Assembly (NCBI GenBank): GCA_005888745.1
Contig: VBBS01000033.1
Coordinates: 18,128 to 82,127 of the forward strand
Direction: 5' to 3'
From: Candidatus Bathyarchaeota archaeon
GTDB taxonomy: Archaea > Thermoproteota > Bathyarchaeia > 40CM-2-53-6
DNA length: 64,000 nt
The notes under the pieces were generated by a model. The model did no database searches. It was not told where the DNA came from and was given only the letters and a program-made list of their open reading frames with translations. The position numbers were made by a program, and so were the translations under genes. Of this stretch, positions 1 through 8,190 are shown piece by piece. The first letter of the stretch is position 1; each line of letters starts with the position of its first letter.

Positions 1-1
1 C

Positions 2-319
2 ACTCCCTGCCCGAAATGTGGGCTGAAACTTGCTGTCGTTCGCAGTCGTGGGACTGGCAAGAGATTCGTCGGTTGCAGCGGGAAATGGCAAACTGGATGC
101 AATTTTACCCTTCCATTGCCCCAATTTGGCAATCTTACGCTCTTGAAGCGGTGTTGCAAGGCTTGTGGATTTCAAATGGTCCAAGCAAGATCAATGGGTC
201 GCAGGCCGTTGGTCTCTTGCCCCCGTTGCTATGCAACGAAAGCTAGGGAAACGAAACCGGGTTCTGGCAGGAGCAGGATTCCTGCGCAAATATCGCGGGA
301 TGCTCCCCCTGCTACTTGA
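2..319 (+). CDS. topA: DNA topoisomerase I C-terminal zinc-ribbon region (5' truncated by window edge)
   Basis: The frame from base 2 is open from the window edge and reads as the C-terminal tail of archaeal type IA DNA topoisomerase. Two four-cysteine zinc ribbons are visible: CPKCG with later GC, then CCKACG followed by CPRC. Between them lies the family-typical string FTLPLPQFGNL. Topoisomerase I relaxes negatively supercoiled DNA through a 5'-phosphotyrosine intermediate; the catalytic domains lie outside the window. The ORF track begins this frame only at an internal TTG (116), which is not the real start. It converges with the next gene and overlaps its 3' end by 8 bases. Another multi-ribbon protein cannot be fully excluded from 105 residues. 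Confidence 0.8.
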   Translation, partial: TPCPKCGLKLAVVRSRGTGKRFVGCSGKWQTGCNFTLPLPQFGNLTLLKRCCKACGFQMVQARSMGRRPLVSCPRCYATKARETKPGSGRSRIPAQISRDAPPAT

Positions 320-764
320 AGCTCCTTCTCTTATCTAGAACAGTAAGGAAAGTCAGGGACGCGAAGAACATCAAGATTACAAGTGATACGATGAAGACTA
401 GCGCGGTGCTGCTTGATGCTACCCCTGGGTATTGGAGGGCGGTCATCAGAGCGAATGCAGGGGCTACTATCTGAAGTGGAAAGAGAGCGAGGCCGACCCA
501 TAGGCCCCATCTCGTCACCCTCATTATTCCCACGGAGCCGACTATCGACAAGGCCCCGATGACGTACAGCGGGTACAGTGTCGTGTCCTGTACTATGAGG
601 GGATAGATGAGGTAGTACAGGCCAGAGGCGGCGTAGAAGAACGAGGAGAAGGAGAGACCAATCGGGCGTATCACGCCTGCGGAAATTGTCTCGTCTTTCG
701 ATTCCTGTTTCGCCTCTTGCTTAGGCATTGCAGTATTCGGTTGGCGGGTCAGTATCTTCCCCAA
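312..764 (-). CDS. Small integral membrane protein, function unknown
   Basis: This 150-residue protein has about four hydrophobic segments (roughly residues 38-58, 65-82, 86-108 and 118-142), a charged Lys/Glu-rich N-terminus and a basic tail. No catalytic motif is visible. The TTG at 764 gives the longest form; an in-frame ATG at 728 (MPKQEAK) is an equally good or better start. It is divergent from the agmatinase gene on the right, so the roughly 40-75 base gap must carry promoters for both. Membership of a generic archaeal four-helix membrane family is plausible, but nothing points to a role. Confidence 0.6.
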   Translation of the reverse strand: MGKILTRQPNTAMPKQEAKQESKDETISAGVIRPIGLSFSSFFYAASGLYYLIYPLIVQDTTLYPLYVIGALSIVGSVGIMRVTRWGLWVGLALFPLQIVAPAFALMTALQYPGVASSSTALVFIVSLVILMFFASLTFLTVLDKRRSFK

Positions 765-803
765 TAAGCTTTACAATGACTTCCCGCATGGTGTCGAGCA
801 GAT

Positions 804-1697
804 TTGAGCCGAGCGAAACTCTACCTTTCAACTAGAGTTCCATTCACCGGGATGTCATCGGCCTACGACAAGTCACGCTTCGTCTTTTTCGGTGTCCCCT
901 ACGACAGGACGAGCACTTACAAGGCCGGATCCCGATTTGCGCCCGGGGTGCTCCGAGATGTTTCGGCGAACATGGAACTCTACAGCGTTAGGTCAGAAGT
1001 GGATTTAGAGAAAGTCGCAGTCCACGACTGGGGAGATGTCGATATCGTTGAGAATCTTGTCGAGACCCTCGACAGAGTCAAGTCTGTTTGTTCTGAACTG
1101 TTGGAAGCAAAGAAGATTCCTATTATGGCTGGAGGAGAGCACTCCATAACGAAGGCAGCGGCTGATGCTCTCCCCGAGGACACAGGCCTGGTGAGTTTTG
1201 ACGCACATCTTGACCTGCGGGACGAGTTTCTTGGAGAGAAGCTCTCTCATGCTACCTTCATGCGTAGGGTATCGGAGCGGCTTGGCTCGGATCACATTAT
1301 GGAAATCGGAATCCGAGCCTTCTCCAAGCTCGAGCTGGATTTCACAAGGAAATCCGGAGTCACAATGATTACTCCACAAGACTTGAGGAACGCGGGGCTT
1401 CCAAAGACAGCTCAGAGAATCAGAGGATTCCTGTCCAAATTCTCGCATAGCTATGTTACGATCGATATCGACGTGCTGGATCCAGCGTTCGCCCCAGGCG
1501 TGGGAAATCCTGAGCCAGATGGCCTTTCAACAGACGAGCTTCTTTCACTTGTTCATGAATCGATGGAAAAGAACACTGTCGGGTTCGACCTTGTCGAGGT
1601 ATCTCCACAACTGGATTCGGGCCAAACGGCTGCAGTCGGTGTAAAGGTCATATTCGAGGCTATCGCCGCTCTGTCAACGCGGAGCGGTAAAACGTGA
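804..1697 (+). CDS. speB: Agmatinase / arginase-family ureohydrolase
   Basis: This is a binuclear-manganese ureohydrolase that should convert agmatine to putrescine and urea, the archaeal route to polyamines. The family metal-binding motifs appear in order: GGEHS near residue 110, FDAHLDLRDE near 133, and DIDVLDPAFAPGVGNPEPDG near 220. The length of 297 aa is normal for the family. The start is a TTG at 804; an ATG at codon 17 is the alternative. The stop overlaps the start of the next gene (GTGA), so the two are probably translationally coupled. Arginase or formiminoglutamase cannot be separated from agmatinase by motif alone; agmatinase is the usual archaeal assignment. Confidence 0.88.
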   Translation: MSRAKLYLSTRVPFTGMSSAYDKSRFVFFGVPYDRTSTYKAGSRFAPGVLRDVSANMELYSVRSEVDLEKVAVHDWGDVDIVENLVETLDRVKSVCSELLEAKKIPIMAGGEHSITKAAADALPEDTGLVSFDAHLDLRDEFLGEKLSHATFMRRVSERLGSDHIMEIGIRAFSKLELDFTRKSGVTMITPQDLRNAGLPKTAQRIRGFLSKFSHSYVTIDIDVLDPAFAPGVGNPEPDGLSTDELLSLVHESMEKNTVGFDLVEVSPQLDSGQTAAVGVKVIFEAIAALSTRSGKT

Positions 1698-2869
1698 AAC
1701 TGGACAACTACATTACAGCTTCCACCGCTCGAGTCAAAAGCGACAAGAACGTACCAAGAGCCAAGTTTGAAAAGCTCAAGGCCGCCGCCGAGCAAAAACT
1801 CCTAGACACGAGAGCAGCAAGCTCAAAGGCCAACCTCAACGGTGTTACGGTCGAGTTCTACGGCAACAGTAAACATCAGTACGACTTTTGGAAACTAAAC
1901 TGGAAGCAGGCGCCCGATTCCTCCCATACTGATGCGAAGATCTTCTCAGCATACGGGGTTGAGGGACACGAGCCTGCCGCCTACTACTGCCCGGAAACGC
2001 ACGAATCAGTCTTCTTCAACACGGAATACTACGGACAGTGCAAAAGCTGGGCCCTGGGCATGGCCGCCGCGATCATGGAGGAGAAAAGGAATACCCACTC
2101 CATACACGGCGCCTGCGTTGATGTATCGGGGAGAGGAGTCATAATCGTTGCTCCAACAGGCACGGGGAAAACGACTCAAGCCTTCAAACTGATGGAGCTT
2201 CCGGGAGCAAGAATCGTTGGAGACGACTGGGTCTACATAGACCACAACGAAGGAGAACAACTCGGCTACCTGATCGGGAGGCAACCTGAGAAGAGCCTCT
2301 ACATGAGAACGGAGACACAGATGAGCAAGCCGTGGCTCCGAAAAATCTTCGACAAGAACAACTGCGAGAACGTCACTACGAAGAAAGCGGATTGCGAGTT
2401 CACCCAGGGCCCAACAAATTGCAAATTAACAAAGGGCAAGTGCGTGTTCGATGAAGGGCAGCAATGGTGCTACTACGCTTTCGGAAACAGCAGAGCACTG
2501 GTCCCTCGAGAAAAAGCGTTCGGGGCTGGAAAGGTTACCGATCAGGCGAAAATCAGGCTATTGGTTCTCTTGCGAAGAGACGACAAGAGTCCTCCAGAAG
2601 TCCATTTGGACGCTGACGAGGCGATAACGATCCTCAGGAAGGGAGAGTACATGGTACGCCCTGGTGCAGGGCCGAAAGAGATGTGGGGCAAACTTGCCAG
2701 CGAACCTTGGTACAACCCCTATTTGCTGCTCTTGGACCATGCTCGCCAAGAACAATTCTTCCGGCGGATGATTTCCAAGTTCCACGTCAAATGCCTGCTG
2801 CTAAACACAGGCGTCGACAGCATAGAAGGAACTCACAGACAAATTATTTCCATGCTAGACAGCGCCTAG
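1694..2869 (+). CDS. HPr-kinase-like P-loop ATPase with cysteine-rich insertion, function unknown
   Basis: A 391-residue protein with a P-loop APTGTGKTT at residues 153-161, preceded by IHGACVDVSGRGV and followed by GARIVGDDWV. This order (H-G-x, glycine turn, Walker A, then an acidic DD) resembles the C-terminal kinase domain of HPr kinase/phosphorylase and the related PEP carboxykinase fold. HPr is not normally present in archaea, so the substrate is probably something else. An insert at about 224-259 carries five cysteines (C224, C234, C243, C250, C259), possibly a metal site. The GTG start overlaps the agmatinase stop by 4 bases. I do not recognise a specific family; a small-molecule or protein kinase role is inference. 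Confidence 0.7.
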   Translation: MKLDNYITASTARVKSDKNVPRAKFEKLKAAAEQKLLDTRAASSKANLNGVTVEFYGNSKHQYDFWKLNWKQAPDSSHTDAKIFSAYGVEGHEPAAYYCPETHESVFFNTEYYGQCKSWALGMAAAIMEEKRNTHSIHGACVDVSGRGVIIVAPTGTGKTTQAFKLMELPGARIVGDDWVYIDHNEGEQLGYLIGRQPEKSLYMRTETQMSKPWLRKIFDKNNCENVTTKKADCEFTQGPTNCKLTKGKCVFDEGQQWCYYAFGNSRALVPREKAFGAGKVTDQAKIRLLVLLRRDDKSPPEVHLDADEAITILRKGEYMVRPGAGPKEMWGKLASEPWYNPYLLLLDHARQEQFFRRMISKFHVKCLLLNTGVDSIEGTHRQIISMLDSA

Positions 2870-2919
2870 ACTCAATTCGTTCTCAAAAACGTTAAGACGC
2901 CCACAGGAAATCGTAGCAT

Positions 2920-3066
2920 ATGCCTGCGAAACGTTCGGGTACGACGGCGAAGAAACGAAAAGCGTACTATTACTACGCTGGAAAAGAGACCAAAGCAAAG
3001 AAAGTCGCAAGGAAAAAGGCAAAGAAGCCTACGAAAAAGCTAATCCCGAAACCAAGAAGGCAATAG
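2920..3066 (+). CDS. 48-residue lysine-rich basic protein
   Basis: Too short for the ORF track. An ATG at 2920 opens a 48-codon frame ending at TAG 3064-3066: MPAKRSGTTAKKRK, then a YYYYAGKE segment, then a run of KAKK/KKPTKK repeats ending PKPRRQ. Nearly half of the residues are Lys or Arg. Such composition suggests nucleic-acid binding, as in small archaeal chromatin proteins or ribosome-associated peptides, but no family is recognised. It lies between the HprK-like gene and the convergent primase-like gene, ending 5 bases before the latter's stop. Chance A-rich sequence is the main alternative. Confidence 0.5.
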   Translation: MPAKRSGTTAKKRKAYYYYAGKETKAKKVARKKAKKPTKKLIPKPRRQ

Positions 3067-3071
3067 CCGGT

Positions 3072-3884
3072 TCAGTTCAACGCGAAACCGGGAAGAAAGC
3101 GAGAGTCAGTCACGGGATCGAGAGAACGGACGCGGAACCTATCCAACGGTACAGCAAGGCGACTTACTAACCCGTTGAGGGAGTGGGGCAGTCTGATCAG
3201 CCTCATACCTCCGCCCCCAACCCACTCGTCCATCAAGTAGCCTCTACGAACAAGAGAGCGGATCAACGCGAGACGTTGTCTTTGTGTCCAGAAGAACGTG
3301 TCTTCATCCAGAACATGGATGTGGAACCCTCTCCCGGAATATACAAGCCGGAGTTCTCTGAAAGAACCAGACAGCTCGTCCATCAGCTCGAGTGCCTGCT
3401 CTTGGGCCAATTGGAGTTCTAATCTACAAAACGACAATCCTTGCCGTTTGCTCAGTTTCTCCTCAAGGTTGCCGTGTATTGGACAATCGAAATTCTCTGG
3501 GTCAATATCAAAAGCTAGTTGTTGACCGAAGGATTTGCCGAGTTCTTCGATCTTGCCGGGGCCACGTCTGGCTTCTTTCCAGTTTCCGTATACGTTCCTG
3601 TCATAATATACTGATTCGGGCCGGAACTCTACACAATATCGTCGGAGATCCTGCAACCCGTTGTATTCATCAATGAGAATTGTTCGTGATCTATCTCTTC
3701 GATATTCAGCGGGGAAGATTTTGGTGTGTCGTCCGATGACAACCGCGAAGACTATTGGTCTTGACCAGCCTCGAAACCATTTTTGCACGAGATCTGTCTT
3801 GAACTCTTGCCGGTAGAATTCGTACCTCTCCTGGATCGTTGCGGGGCGCATTTGGTCCGGGAATCGGTATTGCGATCTCATCAT
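3072..3884 (-). CDS. PriS-like archaeo-eukaryotic primase (DNA primase small-subunit family)
   Basis: Residues 125-128 (FDID) match the catalytic acidic motif of the primase small subunit. C134/H137 and C153 sit where PriS has its zinc knuckle, SGRGFHIHV (183-191) is the nucleotide-binding motif, and RLIRLPHSLNG (228-238) matches the third conserved block. At 270 aa it is shorter than the usual 330-350 aa. The N-terminal RREF-type block of canonical PriS is replaced by RPIVFAVVIGRH. It begins with ATG ATG directly after the ligase TAG, so the two are one operon. It may be the replicative primase catalytic subunit or a repair-type primase-polymerase paralogue; finding a second, canonical priS in the genome would decide. 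Confidence 0.8.
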   Translation of the reverse strand: MMRSQYRFPDQMRPATIQERYEFYRQEFKTDLVQKWFRGWSRPIVFAVVIGRHTKIFPAEYRRDRSRTILIDEYNGLQDLRRYCVEFRPESVYYDRNVYGNWKEARRGPGKIEELGKSFGQQLAFDIDPENFDCPIHGNLEEKLSKRQGLSFCRLELQLAQEQALELMDELSGSFRELRLVYSGRGFHIHVLDEDTFFWTQRQRLALIRSLVRRGYLMDEWVGGGGMRLIRLPHSLNGLVSRLAVPLDRFRVRSLDPVTDSRFLPGFALN

Positions 3885-5669
3885 CTACGCTGCTTCGACT
3901 GTAGTATTTTCGGTAACCTTCTTCAGTTGAGCCCGATACATTTCTACTATTTCATCCGTCGTGGTGCTGTCTTCAGCTGACTTGTCCTGACGATATTTTC
4001 CGGTAAACCTTGGAAACCTGACCGCTAGACCTGCCCCCGGCCTGATACTATTCATTCCACACGTGTGTATTGGGCTCAGCGTGATTTCTGCGCCAACTAT
4101 TTCGAGGACGAGTCCTGGGACGAACCACACGTCTGCCTCGATCTTGGAATCTACCCTCGAGTGACGGTGATCTACCCTATATTTCTCAAGAACTTTGGGC
4201 AATTTGTCCAAGTCTTCATCGGTAAATCCAGAACCGCATTTGCACGCCGTTCTGAATACGTCGTTGCGCTTATCATAGGCGGCAAGAAGCAGGGCGCCGT
4301 AGGTTCCACCTCGCCGTCCTCTGCCTGCGAATGCTCCCACTACGGCCAGATCGACGCTATCTTGCATTTCCGATCTATAGTCGCGTTTATACTTGATCCA
4401 GGTCCATCCCCTTGCCCCAGCCTTGTAAGTAGAGTCAGGGCCAATTGATTTGATCATCAAGCCTTCACAACCATTGGCGACTGCCTCCTGCATGAATTCA
4501 TCTAGCTGCACGGGGTCATTGCAAATTTTCTGTTGAGAAAGGTCAAGTCTTTCACTCTTTGGGATCAGCTTTCGAAGCCGTTCGCGTCTTTCGAGATAAG
4601 GCCGGTCAGTAAAGTCAATTGTGTCAGCGTACAGGAGGTCAAAGGGAAAGAAAGCAACCGGTATGTACTGGATCGTTTTTTCAAGGTCGTATTTTCTGCC
4701 TCTACGCTGCGAGATTAACTGGAATGGTAGAAGTTCACCCGTCGCCGAGGCAACGGGAACCGGTTCTCCTTCAAGGGTTAGTTCAGTTGCTGCTAGGTTA
4801 TTCTTCAGTAGTTGTTGCACATCTGGAAATTGGCCAGTGATGTTCTCAAGGCGTCTGGAGAAGAGCGTTGTCCCCTTAGGGGAGACATGCGCTTGAATCC
4901 TTAGGCCGTCGTACTTGTACTCGGCTGCACACTCTCCATTCATCTTCGCAAGGATTGCTTTCGCGTCAGAGAGCCGTTCCGCAAGCATCGGCCTGATAGG
5001 CTTCCCAATGGTAACCTTGAGGGACTCAATTGCTTTCATTCCTCGAGTAGCAAGAGTTTTAGCAACGTAACCGAGGTCGGACGAGCGATTGTAGGCGCGC
5101 TCTAGAGAGGGTCTTGATTCTTTTCCACCTCCAAGGGAAATCGCGAGAGCGTCAAGAATGGTCATGTCGGCGACTCCAAGCCGAAGACGGCCTAGAGCCA
5201 TTCGAGTGATGTATTTCGCTTCGGTTGGAGAAGCTTTTCCCAAGAGGTTTGTTAAATGTCTAAGCTTAGAGTTAATGGAGCCTTGGCCTGCTTCATGTGC
5301 TATTGTGTCGAAAGCGTTGTAGACTTGTTCTACGGAGAGGGCCTCTCTCTCAAAGGACACTTCGGTCTTTTCTTTGAGGAGCTGCTCAGCAACTGTTCCT
5401 AGATCGCCCAGCTTCTTGTAGAGAATTGTAACCTTCACTTCGGTTTGCCCGGTTACCGTCGCGAGAGCACGAAACAGGAGCTTCTCTGCTACTCCTAGCT
5501 CAATGCCGAGAAAATCTGGATACAGTCTTCCCTGAGTGAGGTAAACCACCTTATCGATAATTGGCTGCGGAGTATCATCTATGAGTTTGACAAGAAGACG
5601 GGTGATCTCCAACCGTTTCGTGGTCGCTTCGATCTTAGCGTACGTATCTACTATTCGCGAATAGAGCAA
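3885..5669 (-). CDS. lig: ATP-dependent DNA ligase
   Basis: A 594-residue ligase that seals nicks using ATP, joining Okazaki fragments and repair gaps. The N-terminal helical DNA-binding domain spans about 1-220. The nucleotidyltransferase domain starts at PMLAERL (227), with catalytic lysine K252 in EYKYDGLRIQAH. Later motifs include LEGEPVPV, EGLMIKS and WIKYKRDY, followed by an OB-fold. This is the archaeal/eukaryotic ligase I layout with no extra nuclease domain. The primase-like gene follows with zero spacing. The start codon at 5669 is TTG (MLYSRIV...); MLYSRIVDTYAKIE reads as a normal archaeal ligase N-terminus. Confidence 0.95.
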   Translation of the reverse strand: MLYSRIVDTYAKIEATTKRLEITRLLVKLIDDTPQPIIDKVVYLTQGRLYPDFLGIELGVAEKLLFRALATVTGQTEVKVTILYKKLGDLGTVAEQLLKEKTEVSFEREALSVEQVYNAFDTIAHEAGQGSINSKLRHLTNLLGKASPTEAKYITRMALGRLRLGVADMTILDALAISLGGGKESRPSLERAYNRSSDLGYVAKTLATRGMKAIESLKVTIGKPIRPMLAERLSDAKAILAKMNGECAAEYKYDGLRIQAHVSPKGTTLFSRRLENITGQFPDVQQLLKNNLAATELTLEGEPVPVASATGELLPFQLISQRRGRKYDLEKTIQYIPVAFFPFDLLYADTIDFTDRPYLERRERLRKLIPKSERLDLSQQKICNDPVQLDEFMQEAVANGCEGLMIKSIGPDSTYKAGARGWTWIKYKRDYRSEMQDSVDLAVVGAFAGRGRRGGTYGALLLAAYDKRNDVFRTACKCGSGFTDEDLDKLPKVLEKYRVDHRHSRVDSKIEADVWFVPGLVLEIVGAEITLSPIHTCGMNSIRPGAGLAVRFPRFTGKYRQDKSAEDSTTTDEIVEMYRAQLKKVTENTTVEAA

Positions 5670-5710
5670 GATGTAGATGCAGCCTGGTGGGTGATGATGG
5701 CTAGGTGTTC

Positions 5711-6661
5711 TTAATTTCTTACTTGTGTTCCGGTAGAACCTTTGATTGCCCTTCCGAGGTCTCCGAGGTTAGCTATCACCGATCTTTTCCCACCGTTCCG
5801 AAGGAACCGGATCGCAGCTTCCACTTTAGGCCCCATGCTTCCTATAGCGAAAAATCCCTCCTTGGCGTACTCCTCAAGCTCATCTCGACTAATCTTTGAC
5901 AATAATTGCTGGTCCCGTTTGCCGTAATTAATGTAGACTCCGTCAACGTCTGTCAGAATGACCAGGTTTTCTGCGTGAATCGATGTAGCCAATCTTTCAG
6001 CGGCTAGGTCCTTGTCTATCACGGCCTCTACCCCCTGCAGCCGGCTGCCTTGTCTTATGACCGGTATGCCTCCTCCTCCACATGCAATTACCACGGACTC
6101 TTCATCGACTAGAACCCGGATTGCTTCATTCTCTATGACGGCCTTAGGATCAGGTGATGGAACGAGTCTTCTGTATCCTCTGCCCGAATCCTCTTTAACA
6201 ACGAGGTCGCTTCTAGATCTCAGCAAACCATCTCTCTGCTCCTTTGTGTAGAATGGCCCTATGGGCTTTGACGGGTTCCTGAATGCGGGATCGTTCGGCT
6301 CCACTAGAACCTGTGTGACAATTGTTGCAACTGACTTGTTTGTTCGACGTTTGGATAATTCATCTTGGAGAGATTGTTGAATAATATAGCCGAGGAATCC
6401 TTGGGTTTCTGCTCCGCAAGCGTGGAGGGGCAAGGGGGGTACCTTCTCTCGACCCATCTCATGCCTAATGACGGTCGCCCCTATCTGGGGGCCATTTCCG
6501 TGGACAATGACAATTCTAAGGCCCTGATCCACAAGCGTCGCTATTTGAGTCGCAGTCGATCTTACGTTCTCATACTGTTCTTCGAATGTTCCCTCTTGAT
6601 TACGTTGAAGAATGGCGTTCCCGCCAAGGGCGAGAACCGTTATGGGAGTCCGGGGCGGCAA
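5711..6661 (-). CDS. arcC: Carbamate kinase
   Basis: A 316-residue amino-acid-kinase-fold enzyme that interconverts carbamoyl phosphate plus ADP with carbamate plus ATP. Diagnostic segments are LALGGNAI at residues 10-17, VHGNGPQIG near 54, ACGGGGIPV near 205 and GSMGPKVEAA near 273. Length and motif order match the family. The first codon is TTG at 6661 with MPPRTPITVLALGG; no better start lies between it and the glycine loop. It lies upstream of ligase on the same strand with a 41-base gap, so co-transcription is possible. It could generate ATP by substrate-level phosphorylation or supply carbamoyl phosphate; no arginine deiminase partner is in view. Confidence 0.93.
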   Translation of the reverse strand: MPPRTPITVLALGGNAILQRNQEGTFEEQYENVRSTATQIATLVDQGLRIVIVHGNGPQIGATVIRHEMGREKVPPLPLHACGAETQGFLGYIIQQSLQDELSKRRTNKSVATIVTQVLVEPNDPAFRNPSKPIGPFYTKEQRDGLLRSRSDLVVKEDSGRGYRRLVPSPDPKAVIENEAIRVLVDEESVVIACGGGGIPVIRQGSRLQGVEAVIDKDLAAERLATSIHAENLVILTDVDGVYINYGKRDQQLLSKISRDELEEYAKEGFFAIGSMGPKVEAAIRFLRNGGKRSVIANLGDLGRAIKGSTGTQVRN

Positions 6662-6894
6662 GCTCGTTCTGTCTCTTTCGAAGGAATCGAGAAGAAGGCG
6701 GGGTCCCTTTTGTCTCTAACGTCCCCGCTCCGGAGCAAGGCTGGGTATTCAATGATGCCTAAGTTACGAACAAGTTCTATTCCTGTTCGACAGATTTTTG
6801 CGGACTTAAAGGCGAGCTGTGGTTGCTTTCTGCGCGTGCTAGGATGTTGGAATTTGTCGAGCATCCCATGTGATCGAGATGGTTGAATTGAAGC

Positions 6895-7560
6895 GTGGTG
6901 ACCACTGATATGGACGCGTCCCCGCACAACGATGCTCGAAGCGTAAAGCGCTATTATGTCGTGGGTGAGTTCTACGACTGGGTAACCGATCCCAGGGCCC
7001 TGGAACGGATATTTCATTGGGGAAGATCCACCGTTGCCAAGAGGTTGATTCGAAGGATAGGCAGATCACGGTTTGCACTCGATATCGGCTGCGGGACGGG
7101 TCTGATTACGAGGTATCTTCGGTCTTCGCGAATCGTTGGCGTTGATATCAATCGATGGAACCTTGGCAGGGCAAAGAGACGGATTCCTGATGCGGACTTT
7201 GTACAGTGCGATGTTGAGCACTTGCCCCTCCGAAATGGTCTTGCGGATCTTGTAGTCTGCACTGAAGTGGTGGAGCATCTCTACCTTCCTGCTCGGGCTC
7301 TTGGGGAAATCGCGAGGGTAATGAGACCTAATGGTACATTCATCGGCTCGGTTCCAAGCAGCAATCCCTTGTGGAGGTTCCGAAACATTCTAAGTGTGAC
7401 CCATCCACAATCTGAACCGTTTCACAACAATTTCTCAAAGCCACAGCTGAAAGCATTGTTGTCGAGGTTCTTCGCTGATACAAATTTGTTCTATGAGAAT
7501 CTACTGATGAACCTCTTCTTCATGGCCCGTGGACCTGATTCCAGCCGAAACCCAGCCTGA
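6895..7560 (+). CDS. Class I SAM-dependent methyltransferase
   Basis: A 221-residue protein with the class I motifs ALDIGCGTGLITRYL (motif I, about 62-76), VGVDIN (acidic loop after strand 2), FVQCDVEHLPL (motif II) and DLVVCTEVVEHL (motif post-II). These bind S-adenosylmethionine. The substrate cannot be read; the IARVMRPNGTFIGSVPS segment is typical of UbiE/bioC-like small-molecule or lipid methylases. The start is GTG at 6895; an in-frame ATG at 6910 is also possible. The neighbours (carbamate kinase, divergent; DUF4382-like protein downstream) give no functional clue. Confidence 0.82.
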   Translation: MVTTDMDASPHNDARSVKRYYVVGEFYDWVTDPRALERIFHWGRSTVAKRLIRRIGRSRFALDIGCGTGLITRYLRSSRIVGVDINRWNLGRAKRRIPDADFVQCDVEHLPLRNGLADLVVCTEVVEHLYLPARALGEIARVMRPNGTFIGSVPSSNPLWRFRNILSVTHPQSEPFHNNFSKPQLKALLSRFFADTNLFYENLLMNLFFMARGPDSSRNPA

Positions 7561-7580
7561 AGGCCGAAGCTGGCTGGTTG

Positions 7581-7588
7581 TTAAATAG
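7581..7588 (+). promoter_or_regulatory. TATA box for the DUF4382-like gene
   Basis: TTAAATAG lies about 35 bases before the ATG at 7619 in the short gap after the methyltransferase gene, matching the archaeal TBP-site position for a short-leader transcript. Confidence 0.5.
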
Positions 7589-7618
7589 CAGTGTTTTCTC
7601 CCAAGCGCCATAATACCA

Positions 7619-8143
7619 ATGTATCCTTATCCCGGATGGCGGCGAGTGATCTTCGTTGCAGTGCTCGTCGTCGTGCTGGTCATTGCCTTGGCCCCCTCGA
7701 TCACCCAGGGCACCATCAAGGTTCACATCTATGGATTAACTGCCCGCGGGGTCATTGACCATCTGTACATTAAATTTGCAAACTTGCAATTCCACACTTA
7801 CGGTTTCGGATCCAATGCTGGATGGGTGAACGTTACCGAGACTACCCCGATCATCGATCTCATTCCGATTGCCTCTCAGTTCTTGCCGGAGATCGTGGCC
7901 TCTCCTCAGATAACGTCGGGTACATATGATGCAATCCGGTTATTCATGACAAATTCTACCGCACTGGTAGGCTCTAATCACGTGTCTCTATCAAATACCC
8001 CAACGTTGATGGCAAACTTCACGCTACCCGTTCCTCCGAACGGCTTTGGAGACGTTCTGTTGCTGATAAGCTTCGATGTGTCCCTTGTCTTTGCTAAGCC
8101 AGCTACTCTATCGGTCCAAGTTGTCCAGACATCGGTCGTCTGA
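7619..8143 (+). CDS. DUF4382-like secreted or membrane-anchored protein
   Basis: This 174-residue protein starts with an N-terminal hydrophobic segment (about residues 9-28: VIFVAVLVVVLVIALAPSI) that looks like a signal anchor. A beta-rich domain follows, with TIKVHIYG, LYIKFANLQFH, TSGTYDAIRLFMTNSTA and a final LLLISFDVSLVF strand. The pattern resembles DUF4382 proteins, extracellular archaeal and bacterial domains of unknown role. No catalytic residues are evident. The ATG start fits the upstream TATA box. Expected location is the outer face of the membrane. The family assignment is by eye. Confidence 0.68.
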   Translation: MYPYPGWRRVIFVAVLVVVLVIALAPSITQGTIKVHIYGLTARGVIDHLYIKFANLQFHTYGFGSNAGWVNVTETTPIIDLIPIASQFLPEIVASPQITSGTYDAIRLFMTNSTALVGSNHVSLSNTPTLMANFTLPVPPNGFGDVLLLISFDVSLVFAKPATLSVQVVQTSVV

Positions 8144-8190
8144 CACTGCTACCGAAACTATCAAATTCGACCCTCGAATAGGCGATTTGC

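Noticed and set aside
1005-1448. 147-aa minus-strand ORF inside agmatinase
   Set aside because: Antisense shadow; agmatinase motifs on the plus strand are decisive.
4065-4448. 127-aa plus-strand ORF inside DNA ligase
   Set aside because: Shadow of the ligase gene; composition not protein-like.
6640-6864. Minus-strand frame MLDKFQHPSTRRKQPQLAF upstream of carbamate kinase
   Set aside because: Overlaps the arcC start, has no family pattern and no clear promoter; left uncalled.
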